Shown here in pieces: positions 1 to 10,974 of a stretch of 64,000 nucleotides of DNA. Each line of letters begins with the position of its first letter. The stretch's first letter is position 1. Origin of the DNA: Styela clava (lineage: Eukaryota; Chordata; Ascidiacea; Stolidobranchia; Styelidae); assembly GCF_964204865.1 (NCBI RefSeq), contig NC_135261.1, positions 10,664,001 through 10,728,000 on the forward strand, read 5' to 3'. The translations under genes were made by a program, and so were the position numbers. Under the pieces are notes generated by a model. It did not search any database. It worked only from the letters and a program-made list of their open reading frames with translations, and was not told where the DNA came from.

Positions 1-170
1 AAAAATAAAGCTCTTTGTGCTTTGCGAAGTATGTAACTGATGTTATTGCGTGATACAATTTTACATGTAAATGTATAGAAATAGTGTTCAATCCACACGT
101 ACTTTCAAATCCCGGTCACTAAGAATGCTTCTAACCACATTATAACACTTCTATTTGCATTTGCTTAGAA

Positions 171-176
171 TTTATT
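171..176 (-). terminator. AATAAA poly(A) signal, gene copy 1
   Basis: AATAAA on the minus strand begins 106 nt past the TAA stop (282-284) and is the first canonical signal after exon 11. Confidence 0.65.
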
Positions 177-281
177 GTCAATATCAGCAGATGGTAAAGG
201 CAATTGGCATAAATTCATCAGCCTAATCTAAAACTAAGATATTTCCATGGTCGTTTGTCGTTCGGTTGATGTCGGCGGTGT

Positions 282-2937
282 TTATATACATCTGACATAT
301 CTGAAGCATCCGTCATACTTGACAATGCGGTAGGATTTGTACGTGCTGAAATAGGATTATGTTAAGCAGGAAAAACTCTGATTCAATTCAATTACAAAAC
401 TAACTAAGACTTACCAGAATTGCTTGTAAGCAAAGCAATAAGAAGAAGACGTGGGCAACACGCATCGATAATTATAGGTGATCTTAAGTTCTCGAAGTTG
501 CACACAGTATGTACATTTGAATCCACAAGCATAATGCTCCTTCAGATCACTGAGATGTTTCCCCCAGTCTTGTTCAATCTTGGTCACTATGTCGGTGTTT
601 TCTTTCTTCGTTTTCTCTTCGTAGGCGTTGTACAATTTTTGAGCTTCGTTGCCGAGTGGTTTGCCCATATAAAATTCAAGCAGTTTCAAATACTGTTCTG
701 TTCTGAGTTGGGCAATCTAAACATTTTTGCAAGAATTATATAAATATAAATTCATATTTTAAACAAAATGTCACGCTGTCAACCTTTTCCAATCTCTCTG
801 TAATGCATTTCAGTCTTCTTTCAAACCGTTCCGATAAGCACTTTACGTAGCTTTCGATCTTTGTCTTTCTGGTAGATAGGCATGTTGCATATTGTGCAAC
901 ATATTTGGCAATTCGCTCATTGAACCTTTGCTCGTGGCAACCAATCATGTCAGTGTATGCCTTGGAAGCGCGAGAAAGGCGCTCCCCAAGCTTTTTTTCA
1001 TACTCTGCAATCGCTTTTTTCTTTTGTTCGTCCAATGATTTCTGATATTCTTCTAGGGAAGTCAAGTTATCTGCTGTGATGCAATTGTTTCTAGAAATAT
1101 AAAGAGCAACTGAGCCAAATGTCATCTTATGATATACTTATTCACCGTGACACTTACTGTACTAAGTAATTTGCTTTATAATACGTTATCAAACATTTGT
1201 GTCTCTCATCAACAATCTTTTTGAAAGACTCCAATGCCTTCTGATTAGTTATTTTTGCTTGCGCATACCAATCATCATATGTTTTCTTCATGGATTCAAT
1301 TATTGTCTTAGCTTTATTATCAAGGTCTTCTTTGAATTTTTGTTCGGTGATATTAACTTCATCTTAAGTGTAATAAAAACATTAAATTCAGTGAAACATA
1401 AAGACAATTGAGCAAACGTTTTAGGACTTGCACTAACCGGTTACACATTTTTTCAGCTCCTTGTATTTGATTGTCCTGTATTGAAATTTGTAGGTCAAGA
1501 AACGGAAGCAACTTCTTTGGGTAGTAATTTTGTACGTCCACCATTTCCCGATACTTCGACTATAAAGAAAAAACCAAGAGTAGAATTATATTGATATATA
1601 CTATTTACCTGCCATTTATTTATAATTACCAATTGGTGTAAAATTGACTTCTGCCAAAACAGAGAGTTCCGCCGTATGCGCACTGATAAGCGCATGCGTA
1701 GCTTTTTACAAGTTCTCCGATAGCTGCAGTTAGCTTCGCGGTGTATTCGTCCAACTGTGTTTGATATGATTGAGTTTCTTTAGTTTTGAAAGCCTCCAAA
1801 ACTGCATTAACGTCTGCTCCGTTCCAATCCTCAGAACCTAGATGTAAAGTTCCATTGTGAATAAAATTATGTTCAAAATTCGAAAGAAAAGAAAAAACTT
1901 ACAATGGGCTCTGTATATCAGTTTTTGGAACACTTGAGATCTCTGTTTTACGATGGCTTCCATGACACATTTATATTTTGTCTCGTACTCTGTCACGCGC
2001 TTTTCGAGAGCTTTTTTGTATTCTTCTATTTTAGCTAAACGAGTGGTGAAGCATGTAACAGACCTGGAATAAGAAAGGTTCGAATTTTAGTTCTCTTGTA
2101 AACGAACTTTTAAACTTACAGTAACTCACCTCTCGACAAGTTTTTCGTGATATTCCAGCACACAAGCGTATCTTTTCTTCATGTCATCGTTATAATTTTT
2201 TTTTGCTTCTTCCAACAAAGAATCTAGTTTTGTATTATAATTTTCAATAGCCTTCTTGTTGGTCTGCTTCATTTCTTCTGACTCTTCCTGCAATCCCGTA
2301 ATTCTAAAAATTCACGATGTTAGTAATTTGAGTAAGAAAAGAATACGTAAGAAAGAATTGTAAGAAGAAATACAAACTTCAAATACTGCTTTGTATATTC
2401 CTCGATAGCGTCTTCGTGCTTTGTCTTTGCCTCGGTATTTTGATTTGTTGCAGTTTCAACCCAATCTTCATATTTTTGTTGCATATCAAGATCTATTTTA
2501 TCGGCCACTTCTTTCAATTGTTTTTTAACTTCAGTTTCAAAAACGGCGACCGTCATCTCTATAATACAAAAATTCATGCCTCAAAATGTGTGTTTCTCAA
2601 ATTATTCAGAAAAACTTATCAAGATACAATTCAGAATTACCTTCGAATCCATCCTCTGTGCATTTCTCTCCTGGATAGCTCTTCAGAACATTAGAGTAAT
2701 ATTTCGTTGTGAACCAAGCAGGACAGTAGTAGCTTCGGAAACTGTAGCATCCGTAATTTATTCGGTAAAATTGTCCGACATTGTAAGTAACATATCCGCA
2801 ATGACTCGGTTGGTATAGAGCGGCATTGGCAACCTGTAAACATTATAATTTAGGTAAAATTGATAAAAAGAAACGAAGGGCACTATTTATCAAATACTTA
2901 CGGCCAAACAGCCTAGAAGTAACAATAGAATCTTCAT
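282..2937 (-). CDS. Secreted coiled-coil, Tyr/Cys-rich protein, copy 1 (11 exons)
   Basis: Exons, 5' to 3': 2902-2937, 2641-2833, 2378-2558, 2130-2303, 1903-2063, 1630-1837, 1438-1559, 1185-1362, 784-1090, 415-716, 282-345. All introns are GT..AG, 66-94 bp, and phases agree throughout, giving 641 residues. Residues 1-16 (MKILLLLLGCLAVANA) form a signal peptide. Residues 17-77 are Tyr-rich with Cys 24, 41, 49 and 70. Residues ~77-250 are Lys/Glu-rich coiled coil with a YEDW motif. Residues ~290-355 are Cys/Tyr-rich (SYACAYQCAY). Residues ~360-560 are a second coiled coil with YDDW, and ~575-641 a second Cys/Tyr-rich tail (HYACGFKCTYC). The start is the only ATG before the signal peptide. The family is unknown to me; an extracellular structural, adhesive or mucus role is a guess from composition. 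Copy-specific: Asp in KIDLDMQ, Asn in KKENTD and Phe in EQRFNER. Confidence 0.85.
1615..1620 (-). terminator. Internal AATAAA directly after exon 6
   Basis: This AATAAA lies 6 nt past the TAA (1626-1628) that is reached only if intron 6 is not spliced. It could end a short transcript whose protein stops after ...FYTNW. It is present in every unit at the same relative place. Confidence 0.35.
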
Positions 2938-2994
2938 GATCGTCTTTATTCAGGTTGTTGAACAACGACTTGTCGAATCCCTGTTGTGCGCTTG

Positions 2995-3001
2995 TAGATA
3001 T
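2995..3001 (-). promoter_or_regulatory. Degenerate TATA-like box, gene copy 1
   Basis: Units 2-7 read TATATAT here on the plus strand, 58 nt above the start codon, but unit 1 reads TAGATAT. The change may weaken the core promoter of this copy. The position implies a 5' leader of roughly 25-30 nt. Confidence 0.45.
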
Positions 3002-3473
3002 AGGATTTCTTCCCTCTCTTCAAAATCCAAGTACCAGCTCCTTTATGTTTTAATGTTACTTTAGTGAGCTCTTATCTCGACCACAATGATTGAAATTGTC
3101 AGAAGCGCAACAAATGTTTACCTCGAATCGCTATGCCGTAGTTATAACAGAAAGTTCAGTTTATTTCATTTAAATCTTCCATCATTGTGCATTTAGTAAA
3201 AAGGTAATTGTTAATTAATCTTTTTATTGTGAAGTACATTATTTTTCAACTAATAAGATACCACTTCGACATAGCTATTCACTTCATCAGTACGCATTGT
3301 TTATATAAATATAACTTCAGGGTTGAAGATAGTTAGTCAATAGCTATTACATCCAATTGAACAGCATTACTAAAAAAATAGAAGTTTTTCAACAACACCT
3401 TATTTTTATTATTCACTCTTTGGTATACGCATACAATTGTTTTAACAGCAAAATGTACGACTTTTGAATCATA

Positions 3474-3513
3474 GATTGATTGACGTTCTCGTGCTTGACA
3501 GCGTCAATCAATC
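3474..3513. repeat. Perfect 12-bp inverted repeat, 16-nt loop
   Basis: The arms are GATTGATTGACG and CGTCAATCAATC. The same stem-loop occurs in each unit at 11447, 19522, 27591, 35668, 43734, 54837 and 62804. It also lies inside a short plus-strand open frame that I do not accept as a gene. Confidence 0.7.
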
Positions 3514-4208
3514 AGAAAAATTTCCTGATCATATAAGCATTAACAATGTATCTGGAATAGCCATAATGAATGGACACTGTAATATGAGTTATTCGGACAT
3601 GGATTGTGCACACGAAGAATATTTCACTCGTTGTCAGTGGTATTGGAGTTGGGAATTATCTTTTCACCTCCAAAATGATAAATCGGAAATTGGTGTAGAA
3701 TACTCCAATTAATTTAAAAATGAATTTTATGTTCTGTTTAATTGCTGGCATTTAAACATATATATATCTAACGCCAACGACAACCTCTAAATGAAAAGAT
3801 AACGATTGTATTAATATCGGGATCGACACAAAACAGGATTATACAGAACTCGACGACGTTCGTCGACAACACCAATAAAGTCGAAATATCCAGTTTCATA
3901 ACGTTTCGTCATAGGTCTCAAAGTCGAAAATTTTATTTCCGAATTCGGAATTCTCAAAACATTCGAATCCTACTTCAATATGATAAAGTTGGAAAGTACT
4001 AAATATTTTTAGTGTATTTCCATCATATTCAAAGCAAAAACACAAAATGTTGAGTTATAAATTATATTTTTAATCAAGAGCTGTCATATCCGTATAAATA
4101 ATATCACAAATAAACCATTTGTTTTTGACGAAGCACTTATATCCTTATGTTAGAACAAGCAGTTTATTTTGCATATTCGTATGCAAGTAAAACGTTGATG
4201 TTTCGATA

Positions 4209-4484
4209 GATTGATTGACGTTGTCATTCTCCGAGAATACTGAATCCCAAAAGAATATTTCAACTACTTACCTAGCATCTAGTGGACAGTTTCATATCGG
4301 ACGCCTTTAAATATATGGACTTCAAGATATTTTTTTGTAATTCGAAACAAATTTCCAAACATCATCAATATTTCCCGGATTCTCCTCATGCATAAATATT
4401 TCTATTTCTGAAAATATTCAATATGCTAATGTGCAGCTCGACTTTTGACGCGCGTCAAATATTGTTTGACAACGTCAATCAAAC
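4209..4484. mobile_element. Possible MITE-like element with 18-bp terminal inverted repeats
   Basis: The left arm GATTGATTGACGTTGTCA (4209-4226) matches the reverse complement of 4467-4484 at 17 of 18 positions. Just inside the right arm is the perfect palindrome TTTGACGCGCGTCAAA (4444-4459). There is no ORF and no clear target duplication. The left arm shares its first 14 bases with the stem-loop at 3474, so this may be a family of related short elements. It recurs in each unit. Confidence 0.4.
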
Positions 4485-5727
4485 AAAACATGTAATTGTT
4501 TAGATAATAGATGCTCAAAAATTGTAAGCAAAACAATGTTTGTGATTACACCCTGTAGGAAGTGGATAATTCAGAACCGAAGATCAGCCATCATCAGAAT
4601 TTGTTAAAACTCGTCAGTTGTTAAATATCATATTAATTAAAAGGCTATATCATGATATTAGTTCATGAAATGGTTTATTTTTCTGGAGAGCCTGCTGATG
4701 GGTTAGAAAACTCTCTTGGAGATTTTCCTGACTGGTAACAGTATTCGTCACCATCAATGACAAAGCGGTATCTCGAAAGTATCCTCGAAACAATTTTCAG
4801 GGGATGAATCATGATTTTGATTAAGGTGAACTTATGATGAATAATTTGCCAATAATTAAATCATGAATTGAAATACATATTTATAACTGAACGTATTTGC
4901 AATCGTAGAGGTAGAAATTAATAACATACATATATTCAATTTAGAAAAAAAAAGGTTATGACCAACATGTCCTCATAATATCCTGAGCATCATTTTTTTT
5001 ATCGTCACTTTTCAATTCCCCAAGTTTTACGTTAACTTAAAATAACCAAATCGGTCTGACGTTAGCACATTGTACAGTTATACTATCAACTGCCGAGCAG
5101 GATAATGGTGTTCAGCACAACACCATCGTCGGCAATAGATTGTGTGCAGGCATGCATCTTTCAAAAATCCCATATTTTATTTCACCAAAGACCAAAATTT
5201 GATGAAAAATCCGATTTGTTAAAAAATCATCTAAATTAAGAAATGAAGACCTAAAATTGAACATTTCATATGACATTGAATTATTTTGCACAAATCCTGG
5301 AATAACATAATATAAATATGTACGATTCATAACATGCATTAAGTGGGAAAACTGTTCTAATCATAAAATATTAAATAGCTGATCCCACCTTTGGGGGTAG
5401 CCCACAGAATTTCTTTATTATTTCTCCTTTTTTTTAAGGGCTGATCCAAAGATGTCTAACTTGATTATCCGTTCATGTTGTAGTTTACAGGTGGCAAGAG
5501 TTATAGCTTGCATATTCTAAAATCGTTTAAATCTTCTAAACCATTTCATGATTTTTTTAAACGAAGTAACAACAAACCATGACTGGGAAAGTCTGCGAAT
5601 CAAAGCTCCGGAAGGGTGAAATTGAGGGAGGTATACGAGCAGGATATATGTGACTTGTGGTAAGGTATAGGATTCTGTATGGATTCAATACTGTTACCGA
5701 CAACAACAGCCACCGTAGTTGATGTAG

Positions 5728-5786
5728 AACGGATCCACCGATTCACCGAACGGATTCGGACAGGCCGAATGGATTCACCGATTTTC
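5728..5786. repeat. Short run of degenerate GGATTC / CCGAACGGATTC repeats
   Basis: CGGATCC, CGATTC, CGGATTC, TGGATTC and their partners alternate with CCGAA and CACCG in about 60 bp, giving direct and inverted repetition. The run is kept in every unit, and units 2-7 read CGGATTC where unit 1 has TGGATTC. Confidence 0.5.
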
Positions 5787-6746
5787 ACAACGAGTAATGC
5801 AAGATCAGACTCTCAACATTCATTTATTTTTATTTTTTCCTGCCTGCTTTCACTTTTATGGTTGAACTTGAATGTCCAGGAAGAATAACCTATTATATTG
5901 ATAACTGATAATAATACGTCTTTTGGCTTAAATATATTATTTAATTACCTCATTAATTAATTACCTTTTCTTTAATGTACTTTATTTCAGCTATCTGAGA
6001 ATCACTCTACAATACATGAACTAACAACCTCTATTGACTTGAATAAAATACACGCAGTCAATACATCTTGCTATATGAAATCCTATTTCATAAATATATA
6101 TACCAAATAGGCTATGATGGATGCTTACCTGCCCTTTCACCCCAATTAATTCATTTATATATTTTACCATATTTCCATGCATATTTTTAGGTTGTTTTTT
6201 TGAGTTGCGCCTAAAAGTGGTTTGCGTGTTTAAAACTATAATTTCACATGACATTTAACGGTATTAATTCCGAATGTCAACCCAGGTAGATCCAAATTTT
6301 AACTTCGTTCCATGACTCCAATATTAGGAAATCGTTGCGTCTTCAAAAAGTTTGGGTTACTACTGTTTGATGAATAAAGTTGAATAAAATCCAGAAAAAC
6401 ACATTTAGTGTTACAACAACGTACAATGTTTTTGAAATTTGTTCCGGAGAATACAAGCAAACGAACAGTAACCCCAACACCTGTTTTGCATAGTCGTTCC
6501 CGAAGTTGGCGATTAATCATCAGTGGCTTTAAAAAACTATAATGACGTCATATTGGATATAACGCATTGAGCCAAATAAAAAAATAACGTTGTACTTAAG
6601 TTTTCAATTTCTAAACTGAATTTATTAAGATCGGATGCCCTTGATTCTTCTGATTATATTCTCCAAGTTTTTGTTACTCTAAGTTTAGGTAATGTTTCCT
6701 AATTATCAATAAAATACCAGTCTTTCGAAACAGGAATGTACTAGAG

Positions 6747-7590
6747 CAGGGGTCAGCCCACGGCCCGCGGGCCAGATCCTGTCCGCGGAGTAAAATAATC
6801 CAGCACGCCATACTTTACTGAATTATAGAAATCGGCTGTTTTGATGATTATATTCTTTACGTAACAGAATTTATTTTAAGTCACGTGTAGACTAATTTAT
6901 ACTATAACCTAACAAGTAAATAAGTAGGCTACTCGTTTATTAATTATAATTAGACAAATGGCAACAAACCGCAGAATAGTTTATGCTAAGTGCAAAGGGT
7001 TCAATGGCGCAGAAAATATTTAAATGAGTTTTATTGAGATGAAGAAATAAATTTATATTCCTTTTTAAGAAATGTATCTTTGCTTGATTTTTATAAAAAA
7101 GTATCTTCTTGAAAGAAAACCTTACCCCAATTTGAGTGACAAATCATGCGAATAACTTTCTATCGATGTTTGGAAGTACATATGTACGCAAACAATTATT
7201 TCAGAAAACGAACATTACAAAGAACAAGCTGAGAATTCGGATTAGTGATGCCCATTTATAAAATGTTTTTATCTTGGCTTCATTCAGTGTCCCATTCAGA
7301 AAACGTTTCCCATACAGTGACGTTGAAAACGTATTAAGCGGGTTGCAACAAAAAGTGTCACATTAAATGTCATTTGTAATCTTTCTTCTCAAGTAAAACG
7401 ATTAAGTTGAGTTCACGAGTTGTCGCAGTCTTCGCACGCTGCTTAAATCCTAAAATGTCAACATCTGATCTGATCAAAAAATTGCGATTAATCGGCCATA
7501 CCTTCGGTTTTTAACTTTCTAAAAATATGTGACACCCAACAAGACTCGCAACCTTTAGTTTTGGTCCGCGAGCGACAAAAGGTTGCCGAC
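6747..7590. mobile_element. hAT-like terminal-repeat remnant, unit 1
   Basis: The left end starts CAGGGGTCAGCC followed by a GC-rich block (CGGCCCGCGGGCCAGATC). The right end, read inverted, is GTCGGCAACCTTTTGTCGC then TCGCGGACCAAA. CAGGGGTCGGCAACC-type termini are typical of many animal hAT elements. There is no transposase ORF, the outermost right bases have decayed, and I find no 8-bp target duplication. Confidence 0.55.
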
Positions 7591-7905
7591 ATCATAAAGT
7601 TTTCTTATATGGTGCACAAATATCACCAGTATGTTATTAAGATATACTAATTGTGGAATTTGGCAATAATATGATTGTTCTGAGACATTCTTTTTAATAT
7701 AATTCCATTTCTCATCCAACATTTGTCATTTCTGAACCTAACAATTTGACCTGTATTTCCCATTTTGATTTCTTGTGCATCGCTCAGAGTTTCATCTCAA
7801 GTTATCAATTTTTAGAAGTACAATTTCAATGAGAAGTTTGAAAGTATCGGTTGTGCTTTAATAGGGATTTGGGAAATGAATTTTCGGCACAACAGCTTTT
7901 TCTAC

Positions 7906-7938
7906 TATTTGCACCCTGGCGTTACCGGGTCGCAAATA
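7906..7938. other. Hairpin with TATTTGC / GCAAATA arms
   Basis: The arms enclose ACCC...GGGT, so the stem could reach 11 pairs or more. It lies about 320 nt past the stop of gene copy 2. Units 5 (TTTGGACC) and 8 (TTTCCACC) have a base change in the stem, so pairing is not strictly kept. Confidence 0.35.
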
Positions 7939-8143
7939 AAGGAGGTTACAAGGAGTATGAAGCATGCATGTTGAAAAATAAAGCGCCTTGTGCTTTGCGA
8001 AGTATGTAACTGATGTTATTGCGTGATACAATTTTACATGTAAATGTATAGAAATAGAGTTCAATCCACACGTACTTTCAAATCCCGGTCACTAAGAATG
8101 CTTCTAACCACATTATAACACTTCTATTTGCATTTGCTTAGAA

Positions 8144-8149
8144 TTTATT
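8144..8149 (-). terminator. AATAAA poly(A) signal, gene copy 2
   Basis: First canonical signal after the stop codon at 8255-8257. Confidence 0.65.
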
Positions 8150-8254
8150 GTCAATATCAGCAGATGGTAAAGGCAATTGGCATAAATTCATCAGCCTAAT
8201 CTAAAACTAAGATATTTCCATGGTCGTTTGTCGTTCGGTTGATGTCGGCGGTGT

Positions 8255-10910
8255 TTATATACATCTGACATATCTGAAGCATCCGTCATACTTGACAATG
8301 CGGTAGGATTTGTACGTGCTGAAATAGGATTATGTTAAACAGGAAAAACTCTGATTCAATTCAATTACAAAACTAACTAAGACTTACCAGAATTGCTTGT
8401 AAGCAAAGCAATAAGAAGAAGACGTGGGTAACACGCATCGATAATTATAGGTGATCTTAAGTTCTCGAAGTTGCACACAGTATGTACATTTGAATCCACA
8501 AGCATAATGCTCCTTCAGATCACTGAGATGTTTCCCCCAGTCTTGTTCAATCTTGGTCACTATGTCGGTGTGTTCTTTCTTCGTTTTCTCTTCGTAGGCG
8601 TTGTACAATTTTTGAGCTTCGTTGCCGAGTGGTTTGCCCATATAAAATTCAAGCAGTTTCAAATACTGTTCCGTTCTGAGTTGGGCAATCTAAAAATTTT
8701 TGCAAGAATTATATAAATATAAATACATATTTTAAACAAAATGTCACGTAGTCAACCTTTTCCAATCTCTCTGTAATGCATTTCAGTCTTCTTTCAAACC
8801 GTTCCGATGAGCACTTTACGTAGCTTTCGATCTTTGTCTTTCTGGTAGATAGGCATGTTGCATATTGTGCAACATATTTGGCAATTCGCTCATTGAGCCT
8901 TTGCTCGTGGCAACCAATCATGTCAGTGTATGCCTTGGAAGCGCGAGAAAGGCGCTCCCCAAGCTTTTTTTCATACTCTGCAATCGCTTTTTTCTTTTGT
9001 TCGTCCAATGATTTCTGATATTCTTCTAGGGAAGTCAAGTTATCTGCTGTGATGCAATTGTTTCTGGAAATATAAAGAGCAACTGAGCCAAATGTCATCT
9101 TATGATATACTTATTCACCGTGACACTTACTGTACTAAGTAATTTGCTTTATAATACGTTATCAAACATTTGTGTCTCTCATCAACAATCTTTTTGAAAG
9201 ACTCCAATGCCTTCTGATTAGTTATTTTTGCTTGCGCATACCAATCATCATATGTTTTCTTCATGGATTCAATTATTGTCTTAGCTTTATTATCAAGGTC
9301 TTCTTTGAATTTTTGTTCGGTGATATTAACTTCATCTTAAGTGTAATAAAAACATTAAGTTCAGTGAAACATAAAGACAATTGAGCAAACGTTTTAGGAC
9401 TTGCACTAACCGGTTACACATTTTTTCAGCTCCTTGTATTTGATTGTCCTGTATTGAAATTTGTAGGTCAAGAAACGGAAGCAACTTCTTTGGGTAGTAA
9501 TTTTGTACGTCCACCATTTCCCGATACTTCGACTATAAAGAAAAAACCAAGAGTAGAATTATATTGATATATACTATTTACCTGCCATTTATTTATAATT
9601 ACCAATTGGTGTAAAATTGACTTCTGCCAAAACAGAGAATTCCGCCGTATGCGCACTGATAAGCGCATGCGTAGCTTTTTACAAGTTCTCCGATAGCTGC
9701 AGTTAGCTTCGCGGTGTATTCGTCCAACTGTGTTTGATATGATTGAGTTTCTTTAGTTTTGAAAGCCTCCAAAACTGCATTAACGTCTGCTCCGTTCCAA
9801 TCCTCAGAACCTAAATGTAAAGTTCCATTGTGAATAAAATTATGTTCAAAATTCGAAAGAATAGAAAAAACTTACAATGGGCTCTGTATATCAGTTTTTG
9901 GAACACTTGAGATCTCTGTTTTACGATGGCTTCCATGACACATTTATAGTTTGTCTCGTACTCTGTCACGCGCTTTTCGAGAGCTTTTTTGTATTCTTCT
10001 ATTTTAGCTAAACGAGTGGTGAAGCATGTAACAGACCTGAAATAAGAAAGGTTCGAATTTTAGTTCTCTTGTAAACGGACTTTTAAACTTACAGTAACTC
10101 ACCTCTCGACAAGTTTTTCGTGATATTCCAGCACACAAGCGTATCTTTTCTTCATGTCATCGTTATAATTTTTTTTTGCTTCTTCCAACAATGAATCTAG
10201 TTTTGTATTAAAATTTTCAATAGCCTTCTTGTTGGTCTGCTTCATTTCTTCTGACTCTTCCTGCAATCCCGTAATTCTAAAAATTCACGATGTTAGTAAT
10301 TTGAGTAAGAAAAGAATACGTAAGAAAGAATTGTAAGAAGAAATACAAACTTCAAATACTGCTTTGTATATTCCTCGATAGCGTCTTCGTGCTTTGTCTT
10401 TGCCTCGGTATTTTGATTTGTTGCAGTTTCAACCCAATCTTCATATTTTTGTTGCATATCAAGATATATTTTATCGGCCACTTCTTTCAATTGTTTTTTA
10501 ACTTCAGTTTCAAAAACGGCGACCGTCATCTCTATAATACAAAAATTCATGCCTCAAAATGTGTGTTTCTCAAATTATTCAGCAAAACATATCAAGATAC
10601 AATTCAGAAGTACCTTCGAATCCATCCTCTGTGCATTTCTCTCCTGGATAGCTCTTCAGAACATTAGAGTAATATTTCGTTGTGAACCAAGCAGGACAGT
10701 AGTAGCTTCGGAAACTGTAGCATCCGTAATTGATTCGGTAAAATTGTCCGACATTGTAAGTAACATATCCACAATGACTCGGTTGGTATAGAGCGGCATT
10801 GGCAACCTGTAAACATTATAATTTAGGCAAAATTGATAAAAAGAAACGAAGGGCACTATTTATCAAATACTTACGGCCAAACAGCCTAGAAGTAACAATA
10901 AAATCTTCAT
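8255..10910 (-). CDS. Secreted coiled-coil, Tyr/Cys-rich protein, copy 2 (11 exons)
   Basis: Exons: 10875-10910, 10614-10806, 10351-10531, 10103-10276, 9876-10036, 9603-9810, 9411-9532, 9158-9335, 8757-9063, 8388-8689, 8255-8318. The structure is collinear with copy 1 with no indel, so 641 residues are predicted. The exon 2 donor is GTACTT rather than GTAATT, still a usable GT site. Replacements include Tyr in KIYLDMQ, ENFNTK for ENYNTK in exon 4, Lys to Asn in TNYKCV of exon 5, and Leu to Ser in KCSSERF of exon 9. The Cys positions of the N-terminal domain and both Cys/Tyr-rich segments are kept. Function is not recognised. Confidence 0.85.
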
Positions 10911-10967
10911 GATCGTCTTTATTCAGGTTGTTGAACAACGACTTGTCGAATCCCTGTTGTGCGCTTG

Positions 10968-10974
10968 TATATAT
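10968..10974 (-). promoter_or_regulatory. TATA box, gene copy 2
   Basis: TATATAT (ATATATACAAG on the minus strand), 58 nt above the ATG. It is the only TATA-like run near the start. Confidence 0.55.

Larger units (their letters stand above)
1..7973. repeat. Array unit 1
   Basis: Unit edges are arbitrary and set by the first base of the window. The gene lies at 282-2937 and the spacer at 2938-7973. Relative to other units it lacks ~98 bp at about 4,677, with a short ACTG microhomology at the break. The spacer holds the TTGATTGACG palindrome cluster (3474-4484), a short run of GGATTC-type repeats (5728-5786), a TGACGTCA site near 6543, a hAT-like remnant (6747-7590) and a hairpin (7906-7938). 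I see no supportable gene in the spacer. Confidence 0.93.

Noticed and set aside
420-743. 107-codon plus-strand frame with hydrophobic stretches
   Set aside because: It is the reverse-strand shadow of exon 10, and the apparent membrane segments are antisense of Lys/Glu-rich codons.
1359-1544. Minus-strand frame starting at MVDVQNYY as the start of a second gene per unit
   Set aside because: It has no signal peptide or promoter and it cannot splice in frame into exon 8. The other frame of the same exon joins exons 6 and 8 at canonical sites.
1495-1695. Minus-strand frame running from exon 6 through intron 6 into exon 7
   Set aside because: It crosses a clear GT..AG intron and contains an AATAAA. 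Spliced phases join exons 6 and 7 in a different frame whose changes between copies are mostly silent.
3464-3712. 82-codon plus-strand open frame, present in all units
   Set aside because: It needs a TTG start and spans the 12-bp stem-loop. In the diverged unit 8 (62794-63042) it differs by many amino-acid replacements with few silent changes, so there is no sign of selection on the protein.
5679-5888. Plus-strand frame over the GGATTC repeats, ending in a hydrophobic segment
   Set aside because: It changes length between units (its N-terminal part is closed in unit 1 and deleted in unit 7), and low-complexity sequence explains the open frame.
8041-8100. TTCAAATCCCGG resembling a tRNA T-arm / B box
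   Set aside because: No pairing 5' strand, acceptor stem or anticodon arm can be drawn around it on either strand.
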